DNA of 64,000 nucleotides from Atherix ibis. Its lineage: Eukaryota; Arthropoda; Insecta; Diptera; Athericidae. A program made the translations under genes and the position numbers. Within the stretch, counting starts at the first letter, position 1. Every line of letters begins with the position of its first letter. The DNA is taken from NCBI GenBank assembly GCA_958298945.1, contig OY282610.1, forward strand, positions 49,421,667 through 49,485,666, in the 5' to 3' direction. Below, piece after piece: positions 41,153-56,100 of this stretch. The notes under the pieces are model-generated. The model saw only the letters and a list, made by a program, of their open reading frames with translations. It did no database searches and was not told the DNA's origin.

Positions 41153-41899
41153 ATCGATGCAGTTTTCAGCAATTTAAGCATTTTGAATGTTTCTCCATGG
41201 CTTGGAGCTAAAAAATCGTGGATTGACAAAAGTTAAATTTTCGAAAAAAATTACAAATCTTCCAAGGATCCCCCAAAGGAAAATTTTCAAATTTACTGTA
41301 TTTTTCAAGAAATCGTATTTTCCGCAAATTTCGGCCAAAATCGATGCAGTTTTCAGCAATTTAAGCATTTTGAATGTTTCTCCATGGTTTGGACCAAAAA
41401 GTCGTAGATTGACAAAAGTTAAATTTTCGAGAAAAATTACAAATCTTCCAAGGTTCCCCAAAAGGAAAATTTTCAAATTTACTGCATTTTTCAAGAAATC
41501 GTATTTTCCGAAAATTTCGGCCAAAATCGATGCAGTTTTCAGCAATTTAAGCATTTTGAATGTTTCTCCATGGTTTGGACCAAAAAGTCGTAGATTGACA
41601 AAAGTTAAATTTTCGAGAAAAATTACAAATCTTCCAAGGTTCCCCAAAAGGAAAATTTTCAAATTTACTGCATTTTTCAAGAAATCGTATTTTCCGCAAA
41701 TTTCGGCCAAAATCGATGCAGTTTTCAGCAATTTAAGCATTTTGAATGTTTCTCCATGGTTTGGACCAAAAAGTCGTAGATTGACAAAAGTTAAATTTTC
41801 GAGAAAAATTACAAATCTTCCAAGGGTCCCCCAAAGAAAAATTTTCAATTTTACTGCATTTTTTCAAAAAATCGTATTTTTCGCAAATTTCGGCCAAAA

Positions 41900-43620
41900 T
41901 CGATGCAGTTTTCAGCAATTTAAGCATTTTGAATGTTTCTCCATGGTTTGGACCAAAAAATTTGTGGATAGACAAAAGTTAAATTTTCGAGAAAAATTAC
42001 AAATCTTCCAAGGTTCCCCAAAAGGAAAGTTTTCAAATTTACTGCATTTTTCAAGAAATCGTATTTTCCGCAAATTTCGGCCAAAATCGATGCAGTTTTC
42101 AGCAATTTAAGCATTTTGAATGTTTCTCCATGGTTTGGACCAAAAAGTCGTAGATTGACAAAAGTTAAATTTTCGAGAAAAATTACAAATCTTCCAAGGG
42201 TCCCCCAAAGAAAAATTTTCAATTTTACTGCATTTTTTCAAAAAATCGTATTTTTCGCAAATTTCGGCCAAAATCGATGCAGTTTTCAGCAATTTAAGCA
42301 TTTTGAATGTTTCTCCATGGTTTGGACCAAAAAATTTGTGGATAGACAAAAGTTAAATTTTCGAGAAAAATTACAAATCTTCCAAGGTTCCCCAAAAGGA
42401 AAGTTTTCAAATTTACTGCATTTTTCAAGAAATCGTATTTTCCGCAAATTTCGGCCAAAATCGATGCAGTTTTCAGCAATTTAAGCATTTTGAATGTTTC
42501 TCCATGGTTTGGACCAAAAAGTCGTAGATTGACAAAAGTTAAATTTTCGAGAAAAATTACAAATCTTCCAAGGGTCCCCCAAAGAAAAATTTTCAATTTT
42601 ACTGCATTTTTTCAAAAAATCGTATTTTTCGCAAATTTCGGCCAAAATCGATGCAGTTTTCAGCAATTTAAGCATTTTGAATGTTTCTCCATGGTTTGGA
42701 CCAAAAAATTTGTGGATAGACAAAAGTTAAATTTTCGAGAAAAATTACAAATCTTCCAAGGTTCCCCAAAAGGAAAATTTTCAAATTTACTGCATTTTTC
42801 AAGAAATCGTATTTTCCGAAAATTTCGGCCAAAATCGATGCAGTTTTCAGCAATTTAAGCATTTTGAATGTTTCTCCATGGTTTGGACCAAAAAGTCGTA
42901 GATTGACAAAAGTTAAATTTTCGAGAAAAATTACAAATCTTCCAAGGGTCCCCCAAAGAAAAATTTTCAATTTTACTGCATTTTTTCAAAAAATCGTATT
43001 TTCCGCAAATTTCGGCCAAAATCGATGCAGTTTTCAGCAATTTAAGCATTTTGAATGTTTCTCCATGGTTTGGACCAAAAAATTTGTGGATAGACAAAAG
43101 TTAAATTTTCGAGAAAAATTACAAATCTTCCAAGGTTCCCCAAAAGGAAAATTTTCAAATTTACTGCATTTTTCAAGAAATCGTATTTTCCGCAAATTTC
43201 GGCCAAAATCGATGCAGTTTTCAGCAATTTAAGCATTTTGAATGTTTCTCCATGGTTTGGACCAAAAAGTCGTAGATTGACAAAAGTTAAATTTTCGAGA
43301 AAAATTACAAATCTTCCAAGGGTCCCCCAAAGAAAAATTTTCAATTTTACTGCATTTTTTCAAAAAATCGTATTTTTCGCAAATTTCGGCCAAAATCGAT
43401 GCAGTTTTCAGCAATTTAAGCATTTTGAATGTTTCTCCATGGTTTGGACCAAAAAATTTGTGGATAGACAAAAGTTAAATTTTCGAGAAAAATTACAAAT
43501 CTTCCAAGGTTCCCCAAAAGGAAAATTTTCAAATTTACTGCATTTTTCAAGAAATCGTATTTTCCGCAAATTTCGGCCAAAATCGATGCAGTTTTCAGCA
43601 ATTTAAGCATTTTGAATGTT
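41900..43620. repeat. 374-bp dimer (higher-order) zone 1
   Basis: Two monomer types alternate (GTCGTAGATTG type and TTTGTGGATAG type). Identical landmarks recur every 374 bases, for example at 42107, 42481, 42855 and 43229. A similar dimeric zone lies at 46030-50160. Confidence 0.9.
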
Positions 43621-46029
43621 TCTCCATGGTTTGGGCCAAAAAAATCGTGGATTGATAAAAGTTAAATTTTCGAGAAAAATTACAAATCTTCCAAGGGTCT
43701 CCCAAAGGAAAATTTTCAATTTTACTGCATTTTTTCAAGAAATTGTATTTTCCGCAAATTTCGGCCAAAATCGATGCAGTTTTCAGCAATTTAAGCATTT
43801 TCAATGTTTGTCCATGGTTAAGACCAAAAAAATCGTAGATTGATAAAAGTTAAATTTTCGAGAAAAATTACAAATCTTCCAAGGGTCCCCCAAAGGAAAA
43901 TTTTCAATTTTACTGCATTTTTTCAAGAAATCGTATTTTCCGCAAATTTCGGCCAAAATCGATGCAGTTTTCAGCAATTAAAGCATTTTGAATTTTTCTC
44001 CATGGTTTGGGCCAAAAAAATCGTGGATTGATAAAAGTTAAATTTTCGAGAAAAATTACAAATCTTCCAAAGGTCCCCCAAAGTAAAATTTTCAATTTTA
44101 CTGCATTTTTCAAGAAATCGTATTTTCCGCAAATTTCGGCCAAAATCGATGCAGTTTTCAGCAATTTAAGCATTTTGAATGTTTCTCTATGGTTTGGACC
44201 AAAAAGTCGTAGTTTGACAAAAGTTAAATTTTCGAGAAAAATTACAAATCTTCCAAGGGTCCCCCAAAGTAAAATTTTCAATTTTACTGCATTTTTCAAG
44301 AAATCGTATTTTCCGCAAATTTCGGCCAAAATCGATGCAGTTTTCAGCAATTTAAGCATTTTGAATGTTTCTCCATGATTTAGACCAAAAAATTCGTGGA
44401 TTGACAAAAGTTAAATTTTCGAGAAAAATTACAAATCTTCCAAGGTTCCCCAAAAGGAAAATTTTCAATTTTACTGCATTTTTCAAGAAATCGTATTTTC
44501 CGCAAATTTCGGCCAAAATCGATGCAGTTTTCAGCAATTTAAGCATTTTGAATGTTTCTCCATGATTTGGACCAAAAAATTCGTGGATTGACAAAAGTTA
44601 AATTTTCGAGAAAAATTACACATCTTCCAAGGTTCCCCAAAAGGAAAATTTTCAAATTTACTGCATTTTTCAAGAAATCGTATTTTCCGCAAATTTCGGC
44701 CCAAATCGATGCAGTTTTCAGCAATTTATGCATTTTGAATGTTTCTTCATGGTTTGGACCCAAAAAATCGTGGATTGACAGAATTTAAATTTTTGAGAAA
44801 AATTACAAATCTTCCAAGGTTCCCCAAAAGGAAAATTTTCAATTTTACTGCATTTTTCAAGAAATCGTATTTTCCGCAAATTTCGGCCAAAATCGATGCA
44901 GTTTTCAGCAATTTAAGCATTTTGAATGTTTCTCCATGATTTAGACCAAAAAATTCGTGGATTGACAAAAGTTAAATTTTCGAGAAAAATTACAAATCTT
45001 CCAAGGTTCCCCAAAAGGAAAATTTTCAATTTTACTGCATTTTTCAAGAAATCGTATTTTCCGCAAATTTCGGCCAAAATCGATGCAGTTTTCAGCAATT
45101 TAAGCATTTTGAATGTTTCTCCATGATTTGGACCAAAAAATTCGTGGATTGACAAAAGTTAAATTTTCGAGAAAAATTACACATCTTCCAAGGTTCCCCA
45201 AAAGGAAAATTTTCAAATTTACTGCATTTTTCAAGAAATCGTATTTTCCGCAAATTTCGGCCAAAATCGATGCAGTTTTCAGCAATTTAAGCATTTTGAA
45301 TGTTTCTCCATGGTTTGGCCCAAAAAAATCGTGGATTGATAAAAGTTAAATTTTCGAGAAAAATTACAAATCTTCCAAGGGTCCCCCAAAGTAAAATTTT
45401 CAATTTTACTGCATTTTTCAAGAAATCGTATTTTCCGCAAATTTCGGCCAAAATCGATGCAGTTTTCAGCAATTTAAGCATTTTGAATGTTTCTCTATGG
45501 TTTGGACCAAAAAGTCGTAGATTGACAAAAGTTAAATTTTCGAGAAAAATTACAAATCTTCCAAGGTTCCCCAAAAGGAAAATTTTCAAATTTACTGCAT
45601 TTTTCAAGAAATCGTATTTTCCGCAAATTTCGGCCAAAATCGATGCAGTTTTCAGCAATTAAAGCATTTTGAATTTTTCTCCATGGTTTGGGCCAAAAAA
45701 ATCGTGGATTGATAAAAGTTAAATTTTCGAGAAAAATTACAAATCTTCCAAGGGTCCCCAAAAGGCAAATTTTCAAATTTACTGCATTTTTCAAGAAATC
45801 GTATTTTCCGCAAATTTCGGCCAAAATCGATGCAGTTTTCAGCAATTTAGGCATTTTGAATGTTTCTCCATGGTTTAGGCTAAAAAAATCGTGGATTGAT
45901 AAAAGTTAAATTTTCGAGAGAAATTACAAATCTTCCAAGGTTCCCCAAAAGGAAAATTTTCAAATTTACTGCATTTTTCAAGAAATCGTATTTTCCGCAA
46001 ATTTCGGCCAAAATCGATGCAGTTTTCAG

Positions 46030-49000
46030 CAATTTAAGCATTTTGAATGTTTCTCCATGGTTTGGACCAAAAAATTTGTGGATAGACAAAAGTTAAATTT
46101 TCGAGAAAAATTACAAATCTTCCAAGGTTCCCCAAAAGGAAAATTTTCAAATTTACTGCATTTTTCAAGAAATCGTATTTTCCGCAAATTTCGGCCAAAA
46201 TCGATGCAGTTTTCAGCAATTTAAGCATTTTGAATGTTTCTCCATGGTTTGGACCAAAAAGTCGTAGATTGACAAAAGTTAAATTTTCGAGAAAAATTAC
46301 AAATCTTCCAAGGGTCCCCCAAAGAAAAATTTTCAATTTTACTGCATTTTTTCAAAAAATCGTATTTTTCGCAAATTTCGGCCAAAATCGATGCAGTTTT
46401 CAGCAATTTAAGCATTTTGAATGTTTCTCCATGGTTTGGACCAAAAAATTTGTGAATAGACAAAAGTTAAATTTTCGAGAAAAATTACAAATCTTCCAAG
46501 GTTCCCCAAAAGGAAAATTTTCAAATTTACTGCATTTTTCAAGAAATCGTATTTTCCGCAAATTTCGGCCAAAATCGATGCAGTTTTCAGCAATTTAAGC
46601 ATTTTGAATGTTTCTCCATGGTTTGGACCAAAAAGTCGTAGATTGACAAAAGTTAAATTTTCGAGAAAAATTACAAATCTTCCAAGGGTCCCCCAAAGAA
46701 AAATTTTCAATTTTACTGCATTTTTTCAAAAAATCGTATTTTTCGCAAATTTCGGCCAAAATCGATGCAGTTTTCAGCAATTTAAGCATTTTGAATGTTT
46801 CTCCATGGTTTGGACCAAAAAATTTGTGGATAGACAAAAGTTAAATTTTCGAGAAAAATTACAAATCTTCCAAGGTTCCCCAAAAGGAAAATTTTCAAAT
46901 TTACTGCATTTTTCAAGAAATCGTATTTTCCGCAAATTTCGGCCAAAATCGATGCAGTTTTCAGCAATTTAAGCATTTTGAATGTTTCTCCATGGTTTGG
47001 ACCAAAAAGTCGTAGATTGACAAAAGTTAAATTTTCGAGAAAAATTACAAATCTTCCAAGGGTCCCCCAAAGAAAAATTTTCAATTTTACTGCATTTTTT
47101 CAAAAAATCGTATTTTTCGCAAATTTCGGCCAAAATCGATGCAGTTTTCAGCAATTTAAGCATTTTGAATGTTTCTCCATGGTTTGGACCAAAAAATTTG
47201 TGGATAGACAAAAGTTAAATTTTCGAGAAAAATTACAAATCTTCCAAGGTTCCCCAAAAGGAAAATTTTCAAATTTACTGCATTTTTCAAGAAATCGTAT
47301 TTTCCGCAAATTTCGGCCAAAATCGATGCAGTTTTCAGCAATTTAAACATTTTGAATGTTTCTCCATGGTTTGGGCCAAAAAGATCGTGGATTGATAAAA
47401 GTTAAATTTTCGAGAAAAATTACAAATCTTCCAAGGGTCCCCCAAAGGAAAATTTTCAAATTTACTGCATTTTTCAAGAAATCGTATTTTCCGCAAATTT
47501 CGGCCAAAATCGATGCAGTTTTCAGCAATTTAAGCATTTTGAATGTTTCTCCATGGTTTGGACCAAAAAATTTGTGGATAGACAAAAGTTAAATTTTCGA
47601 GAAAATTACAAATCTTCCAAGGTTCCCCAAAAGGAAAATTTTCAAATTTACTGCATTTTTCAAGAAATCGTATTTTCCGCAAATTTCGGCCAAAATCGAT
47701 GCAGTTTTCAGCAATTTAAGCATTTTGAATGTTTCTCCATGGTTTGGACCAAAAAGTCGTAGATTGACAAAAGTTAAATTTTCGAGAAAAATTACAAATC
47801 TTCCAAGGGTCCCCCAAAGAAAAATTTTCAATTTTACTGCATTTTTTCAAAAAATCGTATTTTTCGCAAATTTCGGCCAAAATCGATGCAGTTTTCAGCA
47901 ATTTAAGCATTTTGAATGTTTCTCCATGGTTTGGACCAAAAAATTTGTGGATAGACAAAAGTTAAATTTTCGAGAAAATTACAAATCTTCCAAGGTTCCC
48001 CAAAAGGAAAATTTTCAAATTTACTGCATTTTTCAAGAAATCGTATTTTCCGCAAATTTCGGCCAAAATCGATGCAGTTTTCAGCAATTTAAGCATTTTG
48101 AATGTTTCTCCATGGTTTGGACCAAAAAGTCGTAGATTGACAAAAGTTAAATTTTCGAGAAAAATTACAAATCTTCCAAGGGTCCCCCAAAGAAAAATTT
48201 TCAATTTTACTGCATTTTTTCAAAAAATCGTATTTTTCGCAAATTTCGGCCAAAATCGATGCAGTTTTCAGCAATTTAAGCATTTTGAATGTTTCTCCAT
48301 GGTTTGGACCAAAAAATTTGTGGATAGACAAAAGTTAAATTTTCGAGAAAAATTACAAATCTTCCAAGGTTCCCCAAAAGGAAAATTTTCAAATTTACTG
48401 CATTTTTCAAGAAATCGTATTTTCCGCAAATTTCGGCCAAAATCGATGCAGTTTTCAGCAATTTAAACATTTTGAATGTTTCTCCATGGTTTGGGCCAAA
48501 AAGATCGTGGATTGATAAAAGTTAAATTTTCGAGAAAAATTACAAATCTTCCAAGGGTCCCCCAAAGGAAAATTTTCAAATTTACTGCATTTTTCAAGAA
48601 ATCGTATTTTCCGCAAATTTCGGCCAAAATCGATGCAGTTTTCAGCAATTTAAGCATTTTGAATGTTTCTCCATGGTTTGGACCAAAAAATTTGTGGATA
48701 GACAAAAGTTAAATTTTCGAGAAAATTACAAATCTTCCAAGGTTCCCCAAAAGGAAAATTTTCAAATTTACTGCATTTTTCAAGAAATCGTATTTTCCGC
48801 AAATTTCGGCCAAAATCGATGCAGTTTTCAGCAATTTAAGCATTTTGAATGTTTCTCCATGGTTTGGACCAAAAAGTCGTAGATTGACAAAAGTTAAATT
48901 TTCGAGAAAAATTACAAATCTTCCAAGGGTCCCCCAAAGAAAAATTTTCAATTTTACTGCATTTTTTCAAAAAATCGTATTTTTCGCAAATTTCGGCCAA

Positions 49001-50160
49001 AATCGATGCAGTTTTCAGCAATTTAAGCATTTTGAATGTTTCTCCATGGTTTGGACCAAAAAATTTGTGGATAGACAAAAGTTAAATTTTCGAGAAAATT
49101 ACAAATCTTCCAAGGTTCCCCAAAAGGAAAATTTTCAAATTTACTGCATTTTTCAAGAAATCGTATTTTCCGCAAATTTCGGCCAAAATCGATGCAGTTT
49201 TCAGCAATTTAAGCATTTTGAATGTTTCTCCATGGTTTGGACCAAAAAGTCGTAGATTGACAAAAGTTAAATTTTCGAGAAAAATTACAAATCTTCCAAG
49301 GGTCCCCCAAAGAAAAATTTTCAATTTTACTGCATTTTTTCAAAAAATCGTATTTTTCGCAAATTTCGGCCAAAATCGATGCAGTTTTCAGCAATTTAAG
49401 CATTTTGAATGTTTCTCCATGGTTTGGACCAAAAAATTTGTGGATAGACAAAAGTTAAATTTTCGAGAAAAATTACAAATCTTCCAAGGTTCCCCAAAAG
49501 GAAAATTTTCAAATTTACTGCATTTTTCAAGAAATCGTATTTTCCGCAAATTTCGGCCAAAATCGATGCAGTTTTCAGCAATTTAAGCATTTTGAATGTT
49601 TCTCCATGGTTTGGGCCAAAAAAATCGTGGATTGATAAAAGTTAAATTTTCGAGAAAAATTACAAATCTTCCAAGGGTCCCCCAAAGGAAAATTTTCAAA
49701 TTTACTGCATTTTTCAAGAAATCGTATTTTCCGCAAATTTCGGCCAAAATCGATGCAGTTTTCAGCAATTTAAGCATTTTGAATGTTTCTCCATGGTTTG
49801 GACTAAAAAGTCGTAGATTGACAAAAGTTAAATTTTCGAGAAAAATTACAAATCTTCCAAGGGTCCCCCAAAGAAAAATTTTCAATTTTACTGCATTTTT
49901 TCAAAAAATCGTATTTTCCGCAAATTTCGGCCAAAATCGATGCAGTTTTCAGCAATTTAAGCATTTTGAATGTTTCTCCATGGTTTGGACCAAAAAATTT
50001 GTGGATAGACAAAAGTTAAATTTTCGAGAAAAATTACAAATCTTCCAAGGTTCCCCAAAAGGAAAATTTTCAAATTTACTGCATTTTTCAAGAAATCGTA
50101 TTTTCCGCAAATTTCGGCCAAAATCGATGCAGTTTTCAGCAATTTAAGCATTTTGAATGT
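46030..50160. repeat. 374-bp dimer (higher-order) zone 2
   Basis: Landmarks recur at 46221, 46595 and 46969. Within it a ~1.12-kb (six-monomer) block is doubled, with the AAACATTTTGAATG variant at 47346 and 48466. Some copies share a one-base deletion (GAGAAAATTACAA instead of GAGAAAAATTACAA). Confidence 0.85.
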
Positions 50161-53100
50161 TTCTCCATGGTTTGGACTAAAAAGTCGTAGATTGACAAAA
50201 GTTAAATTTTCGAGAAAAATTACAAATCTTCCAAGGGTCCCCCAAAGAAAAATTTTCAATTTTACTGCATTTTTTCAAAAAATCGTATTTTCCGCAAATT
50301 TCGGCCAAAATCGATGCAGTTTTCAGCAATTTAAGCATTTTGAATGTTTCTCCATGGTTTGGGCCAAAAAAATCGTGGATTGATAAAAGTTAAATTTTCG
50401 AGAAAAATTACAAATCTTCCAAGGGTCACCCAAAGTAAAATTTTCAAATTTATTGCTTTTTTCAAGAAATCGTATTTTCCGCAAATTTCGGCCCAAATCG
50501 ATGCAGTTTTCAGCAATTTATGCATTTTGAATGTTTCTCCATGGTTTGGACCAAAAAGATCGTGGATTGACAGAATTTGAATTTTTGAGGAAAATTACCA
50601 ATCTTCCAAGGGTCCCCCAAAGTAAAATTTTCAATTTTACTGCATTTTTCAAGAAATCGTATTTTCCGCAAATTTCGGCCAAAATCGATGCAGTTTTCAG
50701 CAATTTAAGCATTTTGAATGTTTCTCTATGGTTTGGACCAAAAAGTCGTAGATTGACAAAAGTTAAATTTTCGAGAGAAATTACAAATCTTCCAAGGGTC
50801 CCCCAAAGGAAAATTTTCAATTTTACTGCATTTTTCAAGAAATCGTATTTTCCGCAAATTTCGGCCAAAATCGATGCAGTTTTCAGCAATTTAAGCATTT
50901 TGAATGTTTCTCCATGGTTTGGACCAAAAAAATCGTAGATTGACAAAAGTTAAATTTTCGAGAAAAATTACAAATCTTCCAAGGGTCCCCCAAAGGAAAA
51001 TTTTCAATTTTACTGCATTTTTCAAGAAATCGTATTTTCCGTAAATTTCGGCCAAAATCAATGCAGTTTTCAGCAATTTAAGCATTTTGAATGTTTTTCC
51101 ATAGTTTGGACAAAAAAATCGTAGATTGACAAAAGTTAAATTTTCGAGAAAAATTACAAATCTTCCAAGGGTCCCCCAAAGTAAAATTTTCAATATTACT
51201 GCATTTTTCAAGAAATCGTATTTTCCGCAAATTTCGGCCAAAATCGATGCAGTTTTCAGCAATTTAAGCATTTTGAATGTTTCTCCATGGCTTGGAGCTA
51301 AAAAATCGTGGATTGACAAAAGTTAAATTTTCGAGAAAAATTACAAATCTTCCAAGGGTACCCCAAAGGAAAATTTTCAATTTTACTGCATTTTTTCAAA
51401 AAATCGTATTTTCCGCAAATTTCGGCCAAAATCGATGCAGTTTTCAGCAATTTAAGTATTTTGAATGTTTCTCCATGGTTTGGACCAAAAAAGTCGTGGA
51501 TTGACAAAAGTTAAATTTTCGAGAAAAATTACAAATTTTCCAGGGTTCCCCAAAAGGAAAATTTTCAAATTTACTGCATTTTTCAAGAAATCGTATTTTC
51601 CGCAAATTTCGGCCAAAATCGATGCAGTTTTCAGCAATTTAAGCATTTTGAATGTTTCTCCATGGCTTGGAGCTAAAAAATCGTGGATTGACAAAAGTTA
51701 AATTTTCGAGAAAAATTACAAATCTTCCAAGGGTCCCCCAAAGGAAAATTTTCAATTTTACTGCATTTTTTCAAAAAATCGTATTTTCCGCAAATTTCGG
51801 CCAAAATCGATGCAGTTTTCAGCAATTTAAGTATTTTGAATGTTTCTCCATGGTTTGGACCAAAAAAGTCGTGGATTGACAAAAGTTAAATTTTCGAGAA
51901 AAATTACAAATTTTCCAGGGTTCCCCAAAAGGAAAATTTTCAAATTTACTGCATTTTTCAAGAAATCGTATTTTCCGCAAATTTCGGCCAAAATCGATGC
52001 AGTTTTCAGCAATTTTAGCATTTTGAATGTTTCTCCATGGTTTGGATCAAAAAAATCGTGGATTGATAAAAGTTAAATTTTCGAGAAAAATTACAAATCT
52101 TCCAAGGGTCCCCCAAAGGAAAATTTTCAAATTTATTGCTTTTTTTAAGAAATCGTATTTTCCGCAAATTTCGACCAAAATCGATGCAGTTTTCAGCAAT
52201 TTAGGCATTTTCCATGTTTCTCCATGGTTTGGACCAAAAAATCTTAGATTGACAAAAGTTAAATTTTCGAGAAAAATTACAAATCTTCCAAGGGTCCCCC
52301 AAAGGAAAATTTTCAATATTACTGCATTTTTCAAAAAATCGTATTTTCCGCAAATTTCGGCCAAAATCGATGCAGTTTTCAGCAATTTAAGTATTTTGAA
52401 TGTTTCTCCATGGTTTGGACCAAAAAAGTCGTGGATTGACAAAAGTTAAATTTTCGAGAAAAATTACAAATTTTCCAGGGTTCCCCAGAAGGAAAATTTT
52501 CAAATTTACTGCATTTTTCAAGAAATCGTATTTTCCGCAAATTTCGGCCAAAATCGATGCAGTTTTCAGCAATTTAAGCATTTTGAATGTTTCTCCATGG
52601 TTTTGACCAAAAAAATCGTGGATTGACAAAAGTAAACTTTTCGAGAAAAATTACAAATCTTCCAAGGATCCCCCAAAGGAAAATTTTCAATTTTACTGCA
52701 TTTTTCAAGAAATCGTATTTTCCGCAAATTTCGGCCAAAATCGATGCAGTTTTCAGCAATTTAAGTATTTTGAATGTTTCTCCATGGTTTGGACCAAAAA
52801 AGTCGTGGATTGACAAAAGTTAAATTTTCGAGAAAAATTACAAATTTTCCAGGGTTCCCCAAAAGGAAAATTTTCAAATTTACTGCATTTTTCAAGAAAT
52901 CGTATTTTCCGCAAATTTCGGCCAAAATCGATGCAGTTTTCAGCAATTTAAGCATTTTGAATGTTTCTCCATGGTTTTGACCAAAAAAATCGTGGATTGA
53001 CAAAAGTAAACTTTTCGAGAAAAATTACAAATCTTCCAAGGATCCCCCAAAGGAAAATTTTCAATTTTACTGCATTTTTCAAGAAATCGTATTTTCCGCA

Positions 53101-56100
53101 AATTTCGGCCAAAATCGATGCAGTTTTCAGCAATTTAAGCATTTTGAATGTTTTTCCATGGTTTGGACAAAAGAAATCGTAGATTGACAAAAGTTAAATT
53201 TTCGAGAAAAATTACAAATCTTCCAAGGGTCCCCCAAAGGAAAATTTTCAATTTTACTGCATTTTTCAAGAAATTGTATTTTCCGCAAATTTCGGCCAAA
53301 ATCGATGCAGTTTTCAGCAATTTAAGCATTTTGAATGTTTCTCCATGGTTTGGTCAAAAAAAATTGTAGATTGACAAAAGTTAAATTTTCGAGAAAAATT
53401 ACAAATCTTCCAAGGGTCCCCCAAAGTAAAATTTTCAATATTACTGCATTTTTCAAGAAATCGTATTTTCCGCAAATTTCGGCCAAAATCGATGCAGTTT
53501 TCAGCAATTTAAGCATTTTGAATGTTTCTCCATGGCTTGGAGCTAAAAAATCGTGGATTGACAAAAGTTAAATTTTCGAGAAAAATTACAAATCTTCCAA
53601 GGGTCCCCCAAAGGAAAATTTTCAATTTTACTGCATTTTTTCAAAAAATCGTATTTTCCGCAAATTTCGGCCAAAATCGATGCAGTTTTCAGCAATTTAA
53701 GTATTTTGAATGTTTCTCCATGGTTTGGACCAAAAAATTTGTGAATAGACAAAAGTTAAATTTTCGAGAAAAATTACAAATCTTCCAAGGTTCCCCAGAA
53801 GGAAAATTTTCAAATTTACTGCATTTTTCAAGAAATCGTATTTTCCGCAAATTTCGGCCAAAATCGATGCAGTTTTCAGCAATTTAAGCATTTTGAATGT
53901 TTCTCCATGGTTTGGACCAAAAAGTCGTAGATTGACAAAAGTTAAATTTTCGAGAAAAATTACAAATCTTCCAAGGGTCCCCCAAAGAAAAATTTTCAAT
54001 TTTACTGCATTTTTTCAAAAAATCGTATTTTTCGCAAATTTCGGCCAAAATCGATGCAGTTTTCAGCAATTTAAGCATTTTGAATGTTTCTCCATGGTTT
54101 GGACCAAAAAATTTGTGGATAGACAAAAGTTAAATTTTCGAGAAAAATTACAAATCTTCCAAGGTTCCCCAAAAGGAAAATTTTCAAATTTACTGCATTT
54201 TTCAAGAAATCGTATTTTCCGCAAATTTCGGCCAAAATCGATGCAGTTTTCAGCAATTTAAGCATTTTGAATGTTTCTCCATGGTTTGGGCCAAAAAAAT
54301 CGTGGATTGATAAAAGTTAAATTTTCGAGAAAAATTACAAATCTTCCAAGGTTCCCCAAAAGGAAAATTTTCAAATTTACTGCATTTTTCAAGAAATCGT
54401 ATTTTCCGCAAATTTCGGCCCAAATCGATGCAGTTTTCAGCAATTTATGCATTTTGAATGTTTCTCCATGGTTTGGACCCAAAAAATCGTGGATTGACAG
54501 AATTTAAATTTTTGAGAAAAATTACAAATCTTCCAAGGGTCCCCCAAAGTAAAATTTTCAATTTTACTGCATTTTTCAAGAAATCGTATTTTCCGCAAAT
54601 TTCGGCCAAAATCGATGCAGTTTTCAGCAATTTAAGCATTTTGAATGTTTCTCCATGGTTTGGCCCAAAAAAATCGTGGATTGATAAAAGTTAAATTTTC
54701 GAGAAAAATTACAAATCTTCCAAGGGTCCCCCAAAGTAAAATTTTCAATTTTACTGCATTTTTCAAGAAATCGTATTTTCCGCAAATTTCGGCCAAAATC
54801 GATGCAGTTTTCAGCAATTTAAGCATTTTGAATGTTTCTCTATGGTTTGGACCAAAAAGTCGTAGATTGACAAAAGTTAAATTTTCGAGAAAAATTACAA
54901 ATCTTCCAAGGTTCCCCAAAAGGAAAATTTTCAAATTTACTGCATTTTTCAAGAAATCGTATTTTCCGCAAATTTCGGCCAAAATCGATGCAGTTTTCAG
55001 CAATTTAAGCATTTTGAATGTTTCTCCATGGTTTGGCCCAAAAAAATCGTGGATTGATAAAAGTTAAATTTTCGAGAAAAATTACAAATCTTCCAAGGGT
55101 CCCCAAAAGGCAAATTTTCAAATTTACTGCATTTTTCAAGAAATCGTATTTTCCGCAAATTTCGGCCAAAATCGATGCAGTTTTCAGCAATTTAGGCATT
55201 TTGAATGTTTCTCCATGGTTTAGGCTAAAAAAATCGTGGATTGATAAAAGTTAAATTTTCGAGAAAAATTACAAATCTTCCAAGGGTCCCCAAAAGGCAA
55301 ATTTTCAAATTTACTGCATTTTTCAAGAAATCGTATTTTCCGCAAATTTCGGCCAAAATCGATGCAGTTTTCAGCAATTTAAGCATTTTGAATGTTTCTC
55401 CATGGTTTGGACCAAAAAGTCGTAGATTGACAAAAGTTAAATTTTCGAGAAAAATTACAAATCTTCCAAGGGTCCCCCAAAGAAAAATTTTCAATTTTAC
55501 TGCATTTTTTCAAAAAATCGTATTTTTCGCAAATTTCGGCCAAAATCGATGCAGTTTTCAGCAATTTAAGCATTTTGAATGTTTCTCCATGGTTTGGACC
55601 AAAAAATTTGTGGATAGACAAAAGTTAAATTTTCGAGAAAAATTACAAATCTTCCAAGGTTCCCCAAAAGGAAAATTTTCAAATTTACTGCATTTTTCAA
55701 GAAATCGTATTTTCCGCAAATTTCGGCCAAAATCGATGCAGTTTTCAGCAATTTAAACATTTTGAATGTTTCTCCATGGTTTGGGCCAAAAAGATCGTGG
55801 ATTGATAAAAGTTAAATTTTCGAGAAAAATTACAAATCTTCCAAGGGTCCCCCAAAGGAAAATTTTCAAATTTACTGCATTTTTCAAGAAATCGTATTTT
55901 CCGCAAATTTCGGCCAAAATCGATGCAGTTTTCAGCAATTTAAGCATTTTGAATGTTTCTCCATGGTTTGGACCAAAAAATTTGTGGATAGACAAAAGTT
56001 AAATTTTCGAGAAAAATTACAAATCTTCCAAGGTTCCCCAAAAGGAAAATTTTCAAATTTACTGCATTTTTCAAGAAATCGTATTTTCCGCAAATTTCGG

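Noticed and set aside
41187..42110. A 307-codon open frame (and dozens of 60-200 codon frames on both strands) in the satellite
   Set aside because: They repeat with the 187-bp monomer, exist in parallel on both strands, and change frame at each monomer because 187 is not a multiple of three. There is no start context, domain or selection signature.
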